Assembly (NCBI GenBank): GCA_965262505.1
Contig: CBDHFM010000016.1
Span: forward strand, 1-59,765
Direction: 5' to 3'
DNA: 59,765 nucleotides
DNA from: JACPPO01 sp965262505
GTDB lineage: Bacteria > Acidobacteriota > Vicinamibacteria > Vicinamibacterales > UBA2999
The notes under the pieces are model-generated. The model saw only the letters and a list, made by a program, of their open reading frames with translations. It ran no database searches and was not told where the DNA came from. A program made the translations under genes and the position numbers. Numbering within the stretch: position 1 is the stretch's first letter; every line of letters begins with the position of its first letter. Below, in pieces: positions 32,546 through 41,414 of the stretch.

Positions 32546-32590
32546 CCACGCCCGAGTACCAGGTACAAGTGAAATCCTCGCTAGTGGGTG

Positions 32591-33289
32591 TCAAAGTCGT
32601 TGTACTTTGCGGCGGTGACAACGGCGACGTAGACTGGTCCGTCCTGGACGAGCGCGGAGAACTGGCTCAGTCCGGATCAGCCGCCGACGGCTGTAAACAC
32701 CTATTGGGCAGCCGAAGGCTTTGGTATTGTTCCTCACTCCCCATGCTTCCTGCCGCATAAATAGGTTAACACCATCAAGCATGATACGTATTCGATTTCG
32801 GTCGCTGACTTCATCCCATTTGCCGTGCGCTGCATGATTCCTGACGCCAGCCCATGAGGTGATGTCTTTTACGTCTTGCTTTGAGATCAGGTCGGCTGAG
32901 CGTAGAACCTTGCAATACGCGTCAATGCCGGGTTTTGCTTTTCCGATGGGCAGTGCTTCTGCTTCGACCCAAGTCCTTAGAGACTCCTCAAGGGATGCCC
33001 CGATAAGAATCGCAGCAGCGGCGGGATGATAGCGATTGTCTTCGAGTAACGAGTTGGCCTGCCCCAGTAGATCCGAAACGACGTCCAATTGGGCCCGTCT
33101 TTCGGGCGACTTGCCTGCCAATAGTCCTGCCTGAAGATACTCAGTGAATGAGCCGAGGATTGAGTCCAGTGCAGGGACCAAATAGTCCCAGAACTCGCCA
33201 GCAGCCTCGGCCTGTTCGAGGAAGGCGCTCTTCGGGCCAGCGTAAATCCGGAGGAACTCAACAAACCTGTGCCTTAATTGCTCCTCCAT
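32591..33289 (-). CDS. Helical protein with HEPN-type R-x4-H motif
   Basis: I chose ATG 33289 (MEEQLRHRFVEFLRIYAG; 232 residues). The frame is open further up, but its upstream part is cut by an IS3 fragment. It is all-helical, with SWAGVRNHAAHGKWDE near residues 146-160; R150 and H155 form the R-x4-H pattern of HEPN ribonucleases, and a charged helix bundle precedes it. HEPN proteins act in toxin-antitoxin and abortive-infection systems. The last 50 residues look non-native, so the C-terminus may be frameshifted. No partner nucleotidyltransferase gene is adjacent. Confidence 0.5.
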   Translation of the reverse strand: MEEQLRHRFVEFLRIYAGPKSAFLEQAEAAGEFWDYLVPALDSILGSFTEYLQAGLLAGKSPERRAQLDVVSDLLGQANSLLEDNRYHPAAAAILIGASLEESLRTWVEAEALPIGKAKPGIDAYCKVLRSADLISKQDVKDITSWAGVRNHAAHGKWDEVSDRNRIRIMLDGVNLFMRQEAWGVRNNTKAFGCPIGVYSRRRLIRTEPVLRARPGRTSLRRRCHRRKVQRL

Positions 33290-33378
33290 AATTGCTGTCG
33301 CTTCCGCGCTCGGCGTACTGGCGAATGCGGGTTGTAGCGCCCCAGGGTTCTTGGGCAGTGGTTTGACGGTATTCGCTT

Positions 33379-33750
33379 CTACGCTGCCGCGTCCAGCCCG
33401 ACGAGGTCGCGTCGCACCTGGGCGGGGCTTCGATAGTCGTATTTCTCCAGCATCCACTGTTCGTTGTATGTCCGCTTGAACGCAAGCAAGGCCAGGCGGA
33501 GTTCCTCGATGGTCGCGAAGCTCCGCACCCACAACAGATTCTCCTTCAGCGTGCGGATGAAGCGCTCCGCGACGCCGTTGCCTTCGGGCTCCCGCACGAA
33601 GCTCGGGGAACTTTCGATGCCGAAGAACGCGACCTCCTGTTGAAAATCGTCGGCCAAGTAGTTCGACCCGTGGTCGTGACGCAGCCGCAGCCCACGGGCC
33701 ACGCCTTCGCCGATGCCCCCGAAGCGTTCGCGGATGCCCTGGCGGATCGG
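33379..33750 (-). pseudogene. IS3-family transposase (OrfB) C-terminal fragment
   Basis: GLRLRHDHGSNYLADDFQQE and REPEGNGVAERFIRTLKENL hold the second aspartate and the glutamate of the DDE integrase core. The first aspartate region and OrfA are missing. It adjoins the HEPN-type gene on one side and the IS1380 fragment on the other. Confidence 0.75.
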
Positions 33751-33751
33751 C

Positions 33752-35016
33752 TCAGCCGACGATCTCTCGGTTCGAGAACGGTGTCGGCCGGTCCGCTCTC
33801 TACGAGCTGGCGCGCGAGCTGGCGATGCGGGTCATCGAGCGGCATCAGCACCGGCTGGACGGGCGGGCGCGGCGGATCACGATCGACCTGGATCCGACCG
33901 ACGACGCGACGCACGGCGCCCAGCAGCTCACCTTCTTTCAACGGGCACTACGATAGCTGGTGCGACCTGCCGTTGCTGGCGTTTCTGACCTTCGACCGGG
34001 AACGCGAACAGTATCTGTGCGCGGCGGTGCTGCGGCCGGGAAATGTGCCGGCCACCCGCGGGACCGTGGGCGTGTTGTGTCGGCTGCTGCCCCTGCTGCG
34101 GCAGGCCTTTCCCCAGGCGCGGTTTCTCGTGCGGCTCGACGGGGGCTTTGCGACGCCGGAGATCTTCGACTTCCTGGATGCCGAGCCGCGGCTCGACTAC
34201 GTGGTGGCGATGGCCAAGAACGCCGTGTTGCAGCGCCACGCCGAGCCCGCCCTGCTCGTGGCGCAGGCCCAGCGCGCGGCCAGCGGCCAGACCGCGCACG
34301 TGTATACCGACACTCAGTACCAGGCCGGTACGTGGGGCCACGCGCGCCGCGTCGTGATCAAGGCCGAGGTCGTCCGGCTCGGCGACCGCGAGCCGCGCGA
34401 CAACCCGCGCTTCGTCGTGACGAATCTGCGGCAGACGCCACGCTTCATCTATGAGAAGGTCTACTGCGCCCGCGGCGACATCGAGAATCGGATCAAGGAA
34501 CTGCTCGATGGGCTACAGATCGACCGCACGAGCTGCTGTCGCTTCTGGGCCAATCAACTGCGCGTGCTCCTCACCGCCGCCGCCTACGTGCTGATGCAAG
34601 AACTCCGGCTGCGCGCGGCGCGCACCGCCTGTGCCCGCGCCCAAGTGACGTGGCTGCGCGACCGGCTCCTCAATTGGGGGCGCACGTCGTCGGCTCGGTC
34701 CGTCGCGTGGTCCTGCACCTGCCGACCGCCACGCCGGACCTCCACGCCTGGCGGTACATCGCCCTGGCACTCGGCGCCCGCGCCGGATAGGCCCCCGCCA
34801 GCGCCCGTCAGCCGCGCATACACGCATCCCAACGGCGCACCGAGCCCGCCCGTGGCGAAGCCGTCCCTCCACGGCCCCATACCCAGGCCTTCCGCACCGA
34901 CAATCAGTTGCTATTCCGCCGGCGCCCGACGAAAGCGACGCCCGGCGGGCCGTGTGCGCGACGATCACACCGTCCGTGGGGGCGACTCTGGGCCTTCATG
35001 AATAATGCGGGTTAGG
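33752..35016 (+). pseudogene. IS1380-family transposase, 5'-truncated, twice frameshifted
   Basis: The transposase begins mid-protein (TISRFENGVGRSALYELARE). It shifts frame at a surplus T near 33938 (QQLTF then FNGHYDSW), continues through FLVRLDGGFATPEIFDFLDA and FIYEKVYCARGDIENRIKEL, and shifts again near 34672 (a missing A, compared with 25247). The coding end is 34790, and the IS end is CATGAATAATGCGGGTTAGG (to 35016). About 140 N-terminal residues are absent. Bases 35017-35129 show nothing. Confidence 0.8.
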
Positions 35017-35129
35017 ATGCCCCGAACCTCGGCCGCGTCCATCGGATGGGCGCGTCAGGACGGCCCGGAAGTGTCAGGGTCTGCCGGATCTTATCGATGA
35101 AATCCAGTAGGAGGCCGCCTCCGGAAACA

Positions 35130-35384
35130 CTACTTGGCTTCCAGTGCGTGACGACAACGCTGCCATCGGCCCACGTCATCGTATGCGGAAGCTAGGTCGT
35201 CCGGGATCTGAGAGAAGAACTGTTCCATCGGTATGTCCAGGCGCGCATTCGCAGTGCTCGCCCAGACTTCCGCCATCGTTGCGGCCGGTGTTCCCTCGCC
35301 TGCTGGTGGGTCAGATTCCGGTTGTGCTAGGTAGCCGATGACCAAAAGAACGGCAACAAGTGCGAACACGATCCGCTTCTTCAT
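35130..35384 (-). CDS. Small exported or membrane-anchored protein
   Basis: The ATG at 35384 has a perfect AGGAGG 6 bases upstream. MKKRIVFALVAVLLVIGYLA is a signal anchor; the 60 residues behind it (MAEVWASTANARLDIPMEQF) are soluble and unfamiliar. The total is 84 residues. It is flanked by IS1380 and integrase debris, so it is probably a lone survivor. Confidence 0.55.
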   Translation of the reverse strand: MKKRIVFALVAVLLVIGYLAQPESDPPAGEGTPAATMAEVWASTANARLDIPMEQFFSQIPDDLASAYDDVGRWQRCRHALEAK

Positions 35385-35505
35385 GAATTTCCTCCTGAGT
35401 GACAGCATAGGGGGCTCTCAGTTCCTCGTGTCCAGGCTCGAGGATGCCCCGTGTGGCGCGACCGTTGGCCTGGTATCCCCCTCCCTACTGGACGGCGACA
35501 AAGGC

Positions 35506-35528
35506 GGCTCCTGGGGCCGTTCAGCGCC
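35506..35528 (+). repeat. Recurrent motif GGCTCCTGGGGCCGTTCAGC (copy near integrase relic)
   Basis: The 23-base motif GGCTCCTGGGGCC-G-Y-TCAGCGCC also occurs at 42638-42660 (plus) and, on the minus strand, at 12942-12963 and 28465-28487 just beyond repA genes. The role is unknown. Confidence 0.6.
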
Positions 35529-35543
35529 AGGCGTGGTGCCGGC

Positions 35544-35635
35544 CTACAGATACTTTCGGACGGCCCCGCGTTCAGCGGTCGCGCCGGCCGAGTAGTGAGC
35601 GACCATGCGGGCGGTTTTCCAGTTGCCGGCCAGCC
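35544..35635 (-). pseudogene. Tyrosine recombinase C-terminal fragment
   Basis: LAGNWKTARMVAHYSAGATA, ending RGAVRKYL, carries the catalytic tyrosine of a phage-type integrase. It matches the end of the damaged integrase at 48204-49026. Nothing else of the gene is present. Confidence 0.7.
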
Positions 35636-36236
35636 CGTCAACACCATATCAAAGCCCTATCAGCTGGGGAAATTTGCGGTCAGGAAAATACGACGGTCAG
35701 CACGTGGCTCGCTTGGTCCGCAAAGCACAAGTTGGGTTAGCCGGGCGCATGACTTCCTCACGTCAACCGACAGCGAGATATTCCTGCGTGGGGCGCGTGC
35801 CTTCACGCTGCAACACCCGCCGGTTCAGCGCGTCGAGGATGCGACGCAGCGGATCGAGGATCTGTCGGACGTGCCGGATCCTCCCACGTCGTCAGGAACG
35901 GGCAAGGCGCCGGTGCTGCAGCCCACCGAAGCGCGGCTGCACTACACCTATACATGTAGCTAGTAACGTGACGTTGACAAGGGTCGGTCAGTTAGGTCAC
36001 ACGCTTTTTAGCCTGGTAGCTATTTAGCTACTTAGCTATTTAGATAAATAGCGTCTGGGTCTCCTCGGCGGCGCGCTGCTGGAGCGCATGATTGCACCTG
36101 GTGAATGTCAGCGAAGAGGGGCGTGTATCGCCAACTTCACCAGGAATGCGGAACTCGTGCCCGTCGTCGCCGATGTCACAGTTCTCGCCGCAGGGAACCT
36201 AACTCGTCATTTTTCCGCTTCCATTACCTTCGCTTT
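35636..36236. other. Gene-free stretch with 8-bp tandem repeats
   Basis: No supportable gene. TAGCTATT, TAGCTACT, TAGCTATT lie in tandem at 36017-36040, followed by TAGATAAATAG (36041-36051). They sit 250 bases upstream of parA4 and could be its partition site. The minus strand between 35760 and 35900 is open but unrecognised. Confidence 0.4.
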
Positions 36237-36270
36237 TTCGCTATTATTAGAGAAAGGGCTAATAAGCGAA
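36237..36270. promoter_or_regulatory. Operator-like inverted repeat upstream of parA4
   Basis: TTCGCTATTATTAG (36237-36250) and CTAATAAGCGAA (36259-36270) form an imperfect dyad 32 bases before the parA4 start, in a low-GC pocket. It is probably the binding site of the operon's own ribbon-helix-helix protein. Confidence 0.5.
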
Positions 36271-36302
36271 CAGTCGCTTGAGACTAAACTTAAAGGCCGG
36301 CC

Positions 36303-36974
36303 ATGAAAACAGTCGTGATCGCGTCCCAGAAGGGCGGCAGCGGCAAGACAACGGTCGCAGCGCATCTGGCTGTCGCCGCCGAGCAGTCTGGACACGGCTC
36401 CGCCGTCCTCATCGACACCGACCCGCAGCAGACTCTGGCCACCTGGTGGAAGGTAAGGGAAGCGGAAGCCCCGAAGCTCGCGCCCGTGACTGTAAGGGAA
36501 CTGCCAGCGAAGCTGGCCACATTGCGTGAAATGGGCTTCGCCTGGTGCTTCATCGACACGCCGCCGGCGCTGACTGAGCAGAACCGGCAAGTCCTGGGAT
36601 TGGCCGACATCGTCCTTGTCCCGGCGAGGCCAAGCCCGAACGACCTCTGGTCCCTGGGCGCGACTCTTGACTTGGTCAAGCAATCGGGCACGCCCTTCAT
36701 CTTCGTGCTCACGCAGGCCAAGGGTAATGCCCGCATCACCGTGCAGACCATGGCCGCGCTCTCCGGGCACGGCAAGGTATTCGAGGCCGTCGTCCACGAC
36801 AGGGTCGATTACGCTGCCTCGATGACGGACGGCCGCACCGCCCTTGAAATCGCGCCTACAGGCCCAGCCGCCGCGGAAACCACGCAGCTTTGGAGTCTGT
36901 TGCGGGCACATCTTGATTCTTTAGCGAATATGCGCGAATTAGCTAATGTCGACAAGAGCGTGATCAATGTCTAA
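36303..36974 (+). CDS. parA: ParA-type partition ATPase (replicon 4)
   Basis: The 223-residue product begins MKTVVIASQKGGSGKTTVAA (deviant Walker A), with VLIDTDPQQTLATWWKV and CFIDTPPALTEQNRQV further on. It is more distant from parA1 and parA3 than these are from each other. First gene of a tight operon: the next start overlaps by 8 bases, and repA4 follows within 6. Confidence 0.87.
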   Translation: MKTVVIASQKGGSGKTTVAAHLAVAAEQSGHGSAVLIDTDPQQTLATWWKVREAEAPKLAPVTVRELPAKLATLREMGFAWCFIDTPPALTEQNRQVLGLADIVLVPARPSPNDLWSLGATLDLVKQSGTPFIFVLTQAKGNARITVQTMAALSGHGKVFEAVVHDRVDYAASMTDGRTALEIAPTGPAAAETTQLWSLLRAHLDSLANMRELANVDKSVINV

Positions 36975-37230
36975 GAAACCATCAACCATCGACGCCAGTA
37001 CCGTCCTTGCCACGAAGGAGAAATCGCCAGGCGTGCGCTCTACGGGCGCGCTCCAGCGGGGGCAGACCGTCACCGAGACGCTGGTCGATCTCAATTTCAA
37101 AGTGCCCGCCGACTTCCGGCAGCACTTCAAGCAGCTCGCGCTTAATGCGCGGCTGAAGAACATCCAGCTCCTCAACAGGGCCGTCGAGGCCTACGAACGG
37201 GAGCAGGGAAGAGAAGAGAACGGACGCTAG
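36967..37230 (+). CDS. Small partition partner (replicon 4)
   Basis: The 87-residue product overlaps parA4. LVDLNFKVPADFRQHFKQLA then LNARLKNIQLLNRAVEAYER is a ribbon-helix-helix domain behind a flexible N-terminal tail, the ParG-like layout. It should bind the upstream dyad and stimulate ParA4. Confidence 0.7.
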   Translation: MSKKPSTIDASTVLATKEKSPGVRSTGALQRGQTVTETLVDLNFKVPADFRQHFKQLALNARLKNIQLLNRAVEAYEREQGREENGR

Positions 37231-37236
37231 ACACCG

Positions 37237-38178
37237 ATGCCCAAAGACGGCTCCGGCTTCACTCCCATTGGCGACATCCTGCCGTCCCTCGTCCGGCCGC
37301 AACACAGGCCCATTTCGCGCATTGAGGAACGACTCATCGAGCCAGTTCTCGACAGCGCCGAAATCCTTTACCAGCATTCGGTCCTGTGCCAGACCTGCAT
37401 GCCTTACCGCGATCCCGGCGGAGAAAAGATTTGGCTCAGGCACAATGGCAATATCCGCCTTGAGCTTCAGGCCGGGCGTGTCCTCGACCCCAACCTTGAC
37501 GAGGTGGTCGATGTCGGGCTGCCATTCGGGCCGAAGCCGCGCCTCGTCTTCTATCACCTCAACGCCGAGGCGATGCGCACGCAGTCGCCCGTCGTCGCCC
37601 TCGAAGACAGTCTGACGGCTTTCGTGAAACGTACCCTTAAGCTCGACGTCGGCGGCAGGACCATCCGCTCAGTCAAGGACCAGCTCAACCGGCTGGCTGC
37701 GGCGGATTTCAGGTTCTATGTGAAGTATCAGGACCACGCCGTGACGGTGAAGGGAACCGTCATCGAGGGGCTCGACCTCTGGGTTTCCAAGGACGAGCGC
37801 CAGCGCGTCCTTTGGCCCTCGGTCGTGCAGTTCTCGCAGCGTTACTTCCAGAGCCTGCTCGCCCATGCCGTGCCGCTCAACGAGAATGCCGTCGCCAAAC
37901 TGTCACACAGCACCATGGGGCTCGACATCTACACCTGGCTCGCCCAGCGACTGCACCGCGTGAGCCCGTCCAAGCCCGCGCTTGTGCCGTGGGTCTCGCT
38001 CTACGAGCAGTTCGGCCACGGTTATAAGCGCATCCGCGACTTCCGGCGCGTTTTCGTGCGCACCCTGAAGTTCGTCAAGATCGTCTATCACGAGGCGCGC
38101 CTTGTCCCGGACGACAAGGGGCTGCGTCTCTGGAACAGCCCTCCGCCCGTGCCGCGACGTCTCGTGCAAGTAAAGTGA
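37237..38178 (+). CDS. repA: Replication initiator RepA (replicon 4)
   Basis: The 313-residue product is the most divergent of the RepA set, but keeps the core: IWLRHNGNIRLELQAGRVLD, PRLVFYHLNAEAMRTQSPVV, and HSTMGLDIYTWLAQRLHRV. It starts 6 bases after the partition partner. Origin repeats lie 60-200 bases beyond its stop, the same gene-then-origin order as in replicons 1 and 3. The protein looks intact. Confidence 0.83.
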   Translation: MPKDGSGFTPIGDILPSLVRPQHRPISRIEERLIEPVLDSAEILYQHSVLCQTCMPYRDPGGEKIWLRHNGNIRLELQAGRVLDPNLDEVVDVGLPFGPKPRLVFYHLNAEAMRTQSPVVALEDSLTAFVKRTLKLDVGGRTIRSVKDQLNRLAAADFRFYVKYQDHAVTVKGTVIEGLDLWVSKDERQRVLWPSVVQFSQRYFQSLLAHAVPLNENAVAKLSHSTMGLDIYTWLAQRLHRVSPSKPALVPWVSLYEQFGHGYKRIRDFRRVFVRTLKFVKIVYHEARLVPDDKGLRLWNSPPPVPRRLVQVK

Positions 38179-38240
38179 ATACCATGGTATACAGCCCTTC
38201 GCGCCAGCGCGGGTCCAGAACCAGCCGCTGAGGCCACGCT

Positions 38241-38380
38241 TGTGGAAAACCCTGTGAAATCAGTAAGTTATCCACGGGCACTTTGTCGCGCTTTGGCACG
38301 GGCACTTTGTCGCACAAACCGTTAGTACAAATCTTACCGATAGTTATTCCGATAGTAAGGCTGGTTGCGTTTGTGGAAAA
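38241..38380. other. Replication origin of replicon 4
   Basis: Two perfect 17-base iterons CACGGGCACTTTGTCGC (38273-38289, 38297-38313; period 24). A DnaA box TTATCCACG overlaps the first (38268-38276). TGTGGAAAA variants stand at both sides (38241-38249, 38372-38380). TTACCGATAG and ATTCCGATAG (about 38334-38355) echo the CCGATAG ends of iterons in replicons 1 and 3. Confidence 0.7.
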
Positions 38381-39082
38381 CTTCGTTTCCCACAAGCCGC
38401 CCGACCCCAGTAAAACATTCCTGAGAATGTCCCAGTAGCTGTTGAAATTTGAAGCGGCGGCTCTTCACTGGTCGTGCTATACGACCGGTGACGAAACCGA
38501 GGTGCAAGCCTCCCAGTAAGGAGCCATGAAGCAGCCATCTCGCACAGTCCCTCGCCGTCGCCAATCGGTATCCCCGACGCCACGGTACCTTCCGCTGGTC
38601 GATATCCTCATTGATACGCAGGCCGAGCTCCAAGAGCTGGTCGTGGCGTCGGGCCTGAAGGTGCTCGGCCACGGTATGCGCATCAATCCGAGCGCCAGGC
38701 CTATCGCGCGGGGCATACGCCGAGTCAGGTTGTCCTGAGCGGGCGGAAGGTCGCGATGCGTCGACCGCGCGCCCGGCGCGATGGCACGGAGGTGCCGTTG
38801 CCACCGGCCCGGGCATTCGCGACTGCGGACCCGCTGAACCGGCGCGTGGTCGACCAGATGCTGATCGGTGTGGCGACCCGCCAGTATGCGCGGAGTCTGG
38901 AACCGCTCGGCGCCGACATCACCACGCGGGGCACGAGCAAGCGTGCGGTCAGTCGACGCGTTGTCGCGCAGACCCAGGCGCAGCTGGATGCGTGGCGGGC
39001 GACGCCGCTCGACGCGCTGGACCTGGCGGGGCTGCTGATTGATGGCGTGCACGTGGGGGGACACTGTATCGTTGTCGCCCTA

Positions 39083-40106
39083 AAGCGCTTTTCATGACCG
39101 TGTGGCGGCCGAGTACCCGCAGTGCCGAAAATAGTTGCGGCATTCGTCAGGGCTGAAGTGCGCCAAGCACTCGCCGAGGAACGGCCAGAGCGTCTCTGTG
39201 CTGCGACAGCGAGCGGTGCGAACGAGGGCCTTGAGCTTCGCGAAGCAGAGCTCGATGGGATTGAGGTCCGGGCTATAGGGTGGCAAGTACCAGAGGGTGG
39301 CCCCGGCGGCCTGGAGGGCCTGCTGGATGCCGGCGACTTTGTGGGCCCCGAGGTTGTCGGCAATGACGATGTCGCCTGGCTGCAGGGTCGGCACCAGGAT
39401 CTGTTCGATGTAGGCGCGGAAGCTCTCGCCATCGATCGCGCCGTCGAAGACCCCCGGTGCGGTCAGCCCCGTGACCCGCAACGCGGCGAGAAACGTGCTG
39501 GTCTGCCAGCGCCCGCCGGGGGCGTGGTCGTGGACGCGCGCGCCACGCGGTGCCCGGCCGTACCGCCGAAGCAGATTGTTAGTGATGCCGGTTTCGTCCA
39601 GAAACACGAGGTGGGCGACGTCCCAGGTCGGCGCCGCCGCGTGCCACGCGACCCGCGCGGCCGCGACGTCAGGCCGATCGTGTTCGGACGGGCGGACCGT
39701 TTTTTTTAACGGTCAGGCCAAGGGCCCGTACGGCGCGCCAGACCGTCGGCACACTCGCGGGCGTGGCGAGGGCGTCCTTCAGCTCAGCCAGCGTACGATC
39801 CGGGTGCGCCGCAATCAGCGCGGCCAAGGTGTGCAGGTGCGGCTCGAGCATGCAGCGCCGTCCATGTCGCTGGACGCGAGGCGCCACCTCGCCCGTTTCG
39901 CGCCGCCGCTGTTTCAGTAGCCGCACCCACGACCCGCTCACGCGGTACTTCGCCGCCACATCGGCCGCCTTCATCCCGGCATCGCTGTCGAGTAGCACCC
40001 GCTCTCGCAGATCCATCGAATAGGCACGCATCGGTCCTCCTGCATCGGTGCGCACAGAAGTACCACACCCGCCCCAGGTAGTACAAGGCCTATTTGAAAA
40101 GCGCTC
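39083..40106 (-). mobile_element. IS630-family insertion sequence, complete
   Basis: The ends are AAGCGCTTTTCA (39083 onward) and TGAAAAGCGCTC (to 40106), flanked by TA on both sides (39081-39082, 40107-40108), the expected IS630 target duplication. The length is 1,024 bp. It sits inside the IS256-type transposase, so it arrived later. It encodes a transposase in two frames. Confidence 0.88.
39092..40031 (-). CDS. IS630 transposase, made by programmed frameshift
   Basis: OrfA starts at ATG 40031 (MRAYSMDLRERVLLDSDAGM) with a helix-turn-helix and ends at 39669. OrfB continues in the -1 frame from an eight-A slippery run (39710-39717) through HLVFLDETGITNNLLRRYGR, IVIADNLGAHKVAGIQQALQ and LPPYSPDLNPIELCFAKLKA. 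These supply the D, D and E of the DDE site. Frameshifting at an A-run is normal for this family, so I treat the element as functional. Confidence 0.82.
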
Positions 40107-40499
40107 TAGGCATCGATACAATGGGCGCGAAATACCCGCTCGGCCTGTGGGAAGGGGCCACGGAGAACGCGACGGTCTGTCAGGGGCTCTTGACCAATCT
40201 CGCCAGCCGCGGGCGGCGCACCGACCGGAGCCTGCTGGTGATCGTCGATGGCGCGAAGGCCCTCGACACGGCCGTGACCCAGACAGTCGGGCGCGCCGCG
40301 CTGGTGCAGCGGTGTCAGGTCCATAAGGGCCGGAACATCTTGGAGCATCTCCCTGAGGCACAGCGGCCGTGGGTGAAGGCGGTCCTCACGCGCGCCTACA
40401 CGAACAGCCACGTCAAGACGGCCAAGCGTCTGCTGCAGGACCTGGCGCGGCGCTTGGACACTGACTACCCGAGTGCGGCCACGAGCGTGCGGGAAGGGC

Positions 40500-40625
40500 T
40501 TCGTAGACGTCACCCTTGTGGTTGTGGATGGCTCGCTGCATGCACTCAACCGGCTTCTGAGCCGAGTGGCCGGCCCAAAAAACGGCCCGGATCGCCTTCA
40601 CTCTCCAGATGTGTCCGCGGTGGTG
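40500..40625 (-). pseudogene. DNA methyltransferase fragment
   Basis: GHIWRVKAIRAVFWAGHSAQ then KPVECMQRAIHNHKGDVYE is the QKPVE-x-M region preceding the catalytic FLGSGTT motif in phage and plasmid N-4/N-6 DNA methylases. The fragment ends before that motif, at the junction with the IS256 relic. Confidence 0.55.
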
Positions 40626-40843
40626 CCGGCCTCCGGGTGACTCGCCCGGCGCAGGGCGCCGGCCCCGGTAGATTGGCGGGACTGGTCGGCCTGTTGGCTG
40701 GCCAGGGTCGACAGGGCGTCCAAGGCCTCGACCGAGAGAGGCGGAGGCGGCCCCGATTGCTCGCGCGCCGCCCGCCCGGCAGGCGGACGGCCAAGCCAGC
40801 CCCGGATGATCGCGCGGAGCGCGAAGGGGAACGACAGCATCAC
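40598..40843 (-). CDS. Possible small membrane protein
   Basis: The 81-residue frame has an N-terminal hydrophobic stretch (MMLSFPFALRAIIRGWLGRP) and a polar tail (LSVEALDALSTLASQQADQS). It overlaps the methylase fragment in another frame. No family is recognised and no ribosome site is clear. It could be chance. Confidence 0.25.
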   Translation of the reverse strand: MMLSFPFALRAIIRGWLGRPPAGRAAREQSGPPPPLSVEALDALSTLASQQADQSRQSTGAGALRRASHPEAGTTADTSGE

Positions 40844-41063
40844 AGGGATCAGCAGGAACGGCCACGGCCGCGGCGATCGACAGTCGTCTGCGATCGGCGG
40901 TGACGGACTCTACCCTTGGGATCGATTCTACGTGCCTTTGAGTCGTAGCAGGCGGCGCAACGGCCGGCGGTGCCGTGGCCGCGCCTGACGGGCTGAGGCT
41001 ACTCCGGACCGTTTTTCGGCTGACATCTCCCACAATCCGTTTCAATCCGCGCCCCCGCACGGG

Positions 41064-41412
41064 GGGCGACAGATCGGCGCAGACAGGAAGCATCCACGGC
41101 AGCGTTGTCGACCAGACCGCCTTGGTGCTGCCTGGCGCCACCGTGACAGTGCGTGGCAACGGGGTCCCGCGCACCGCCTCCTCGGACGAGCAGGGCACCT
41201 TCGAGCTGGCCGGGGTCGCCCCCGGCACCTATACGCTGCACGTGTCGCTCGCCGGGTTCTCCGACGCGACGGTCGAGAACGTGACGGTCTCCGGCGCGCC
41301 GCTCGCGCTGCCGCCAGTGGTGCTGCAGCTCGCGAGCTTCGGCGACACGGTGGTCGTGACCGCCTCGCGCAACGAGGACCGGCTGATCGATGCGCCGGTG
41401 TCGACGTCGATC
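41064..41412 (+). pseudogene. TonB-dependent receptor N-terminal fragment
   Basis: QTGSIHGSVVDQTALVLPGA then TVTVRGNGVPRTASSDEQGT is a carboxypeptidase-regulatory-like beta domain, and DTVVVTASRNEDRLIDAPVS is the start of a TonB box and plug. The frame stops at 41424, where the gene on the other strand begins, so plug and barrel are missing. No signal peptide is visible upstream. This receptor type is abundant in Acidobacteriota. Confidence 0.7.
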
Positions 41413-41414
41413 CG

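Larger units (their letters stand above)
38526..40505 (+). pseudogene. IS256-family transposase interrupted by IS630
   Basis: MKQPSRTVPRRRQSVSPTPR starts the frame at 38526. A shift near 38681 leads to AHQSERQAYRAGHTPSQVVL and on to LLIDGVHVGGHCIVVAL. There IS630 (39083-40106) is inserted. The transposase resumes at ALGIDTMGAKYPLGLWEGAT, LLVIVDGAKALDTAVTQTVG and VQRCQVHKGRN, and breaks off near 40500, where methylase debris begins. The leader at about 38440 resembles the one at about 147. Confidence 0.8.
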
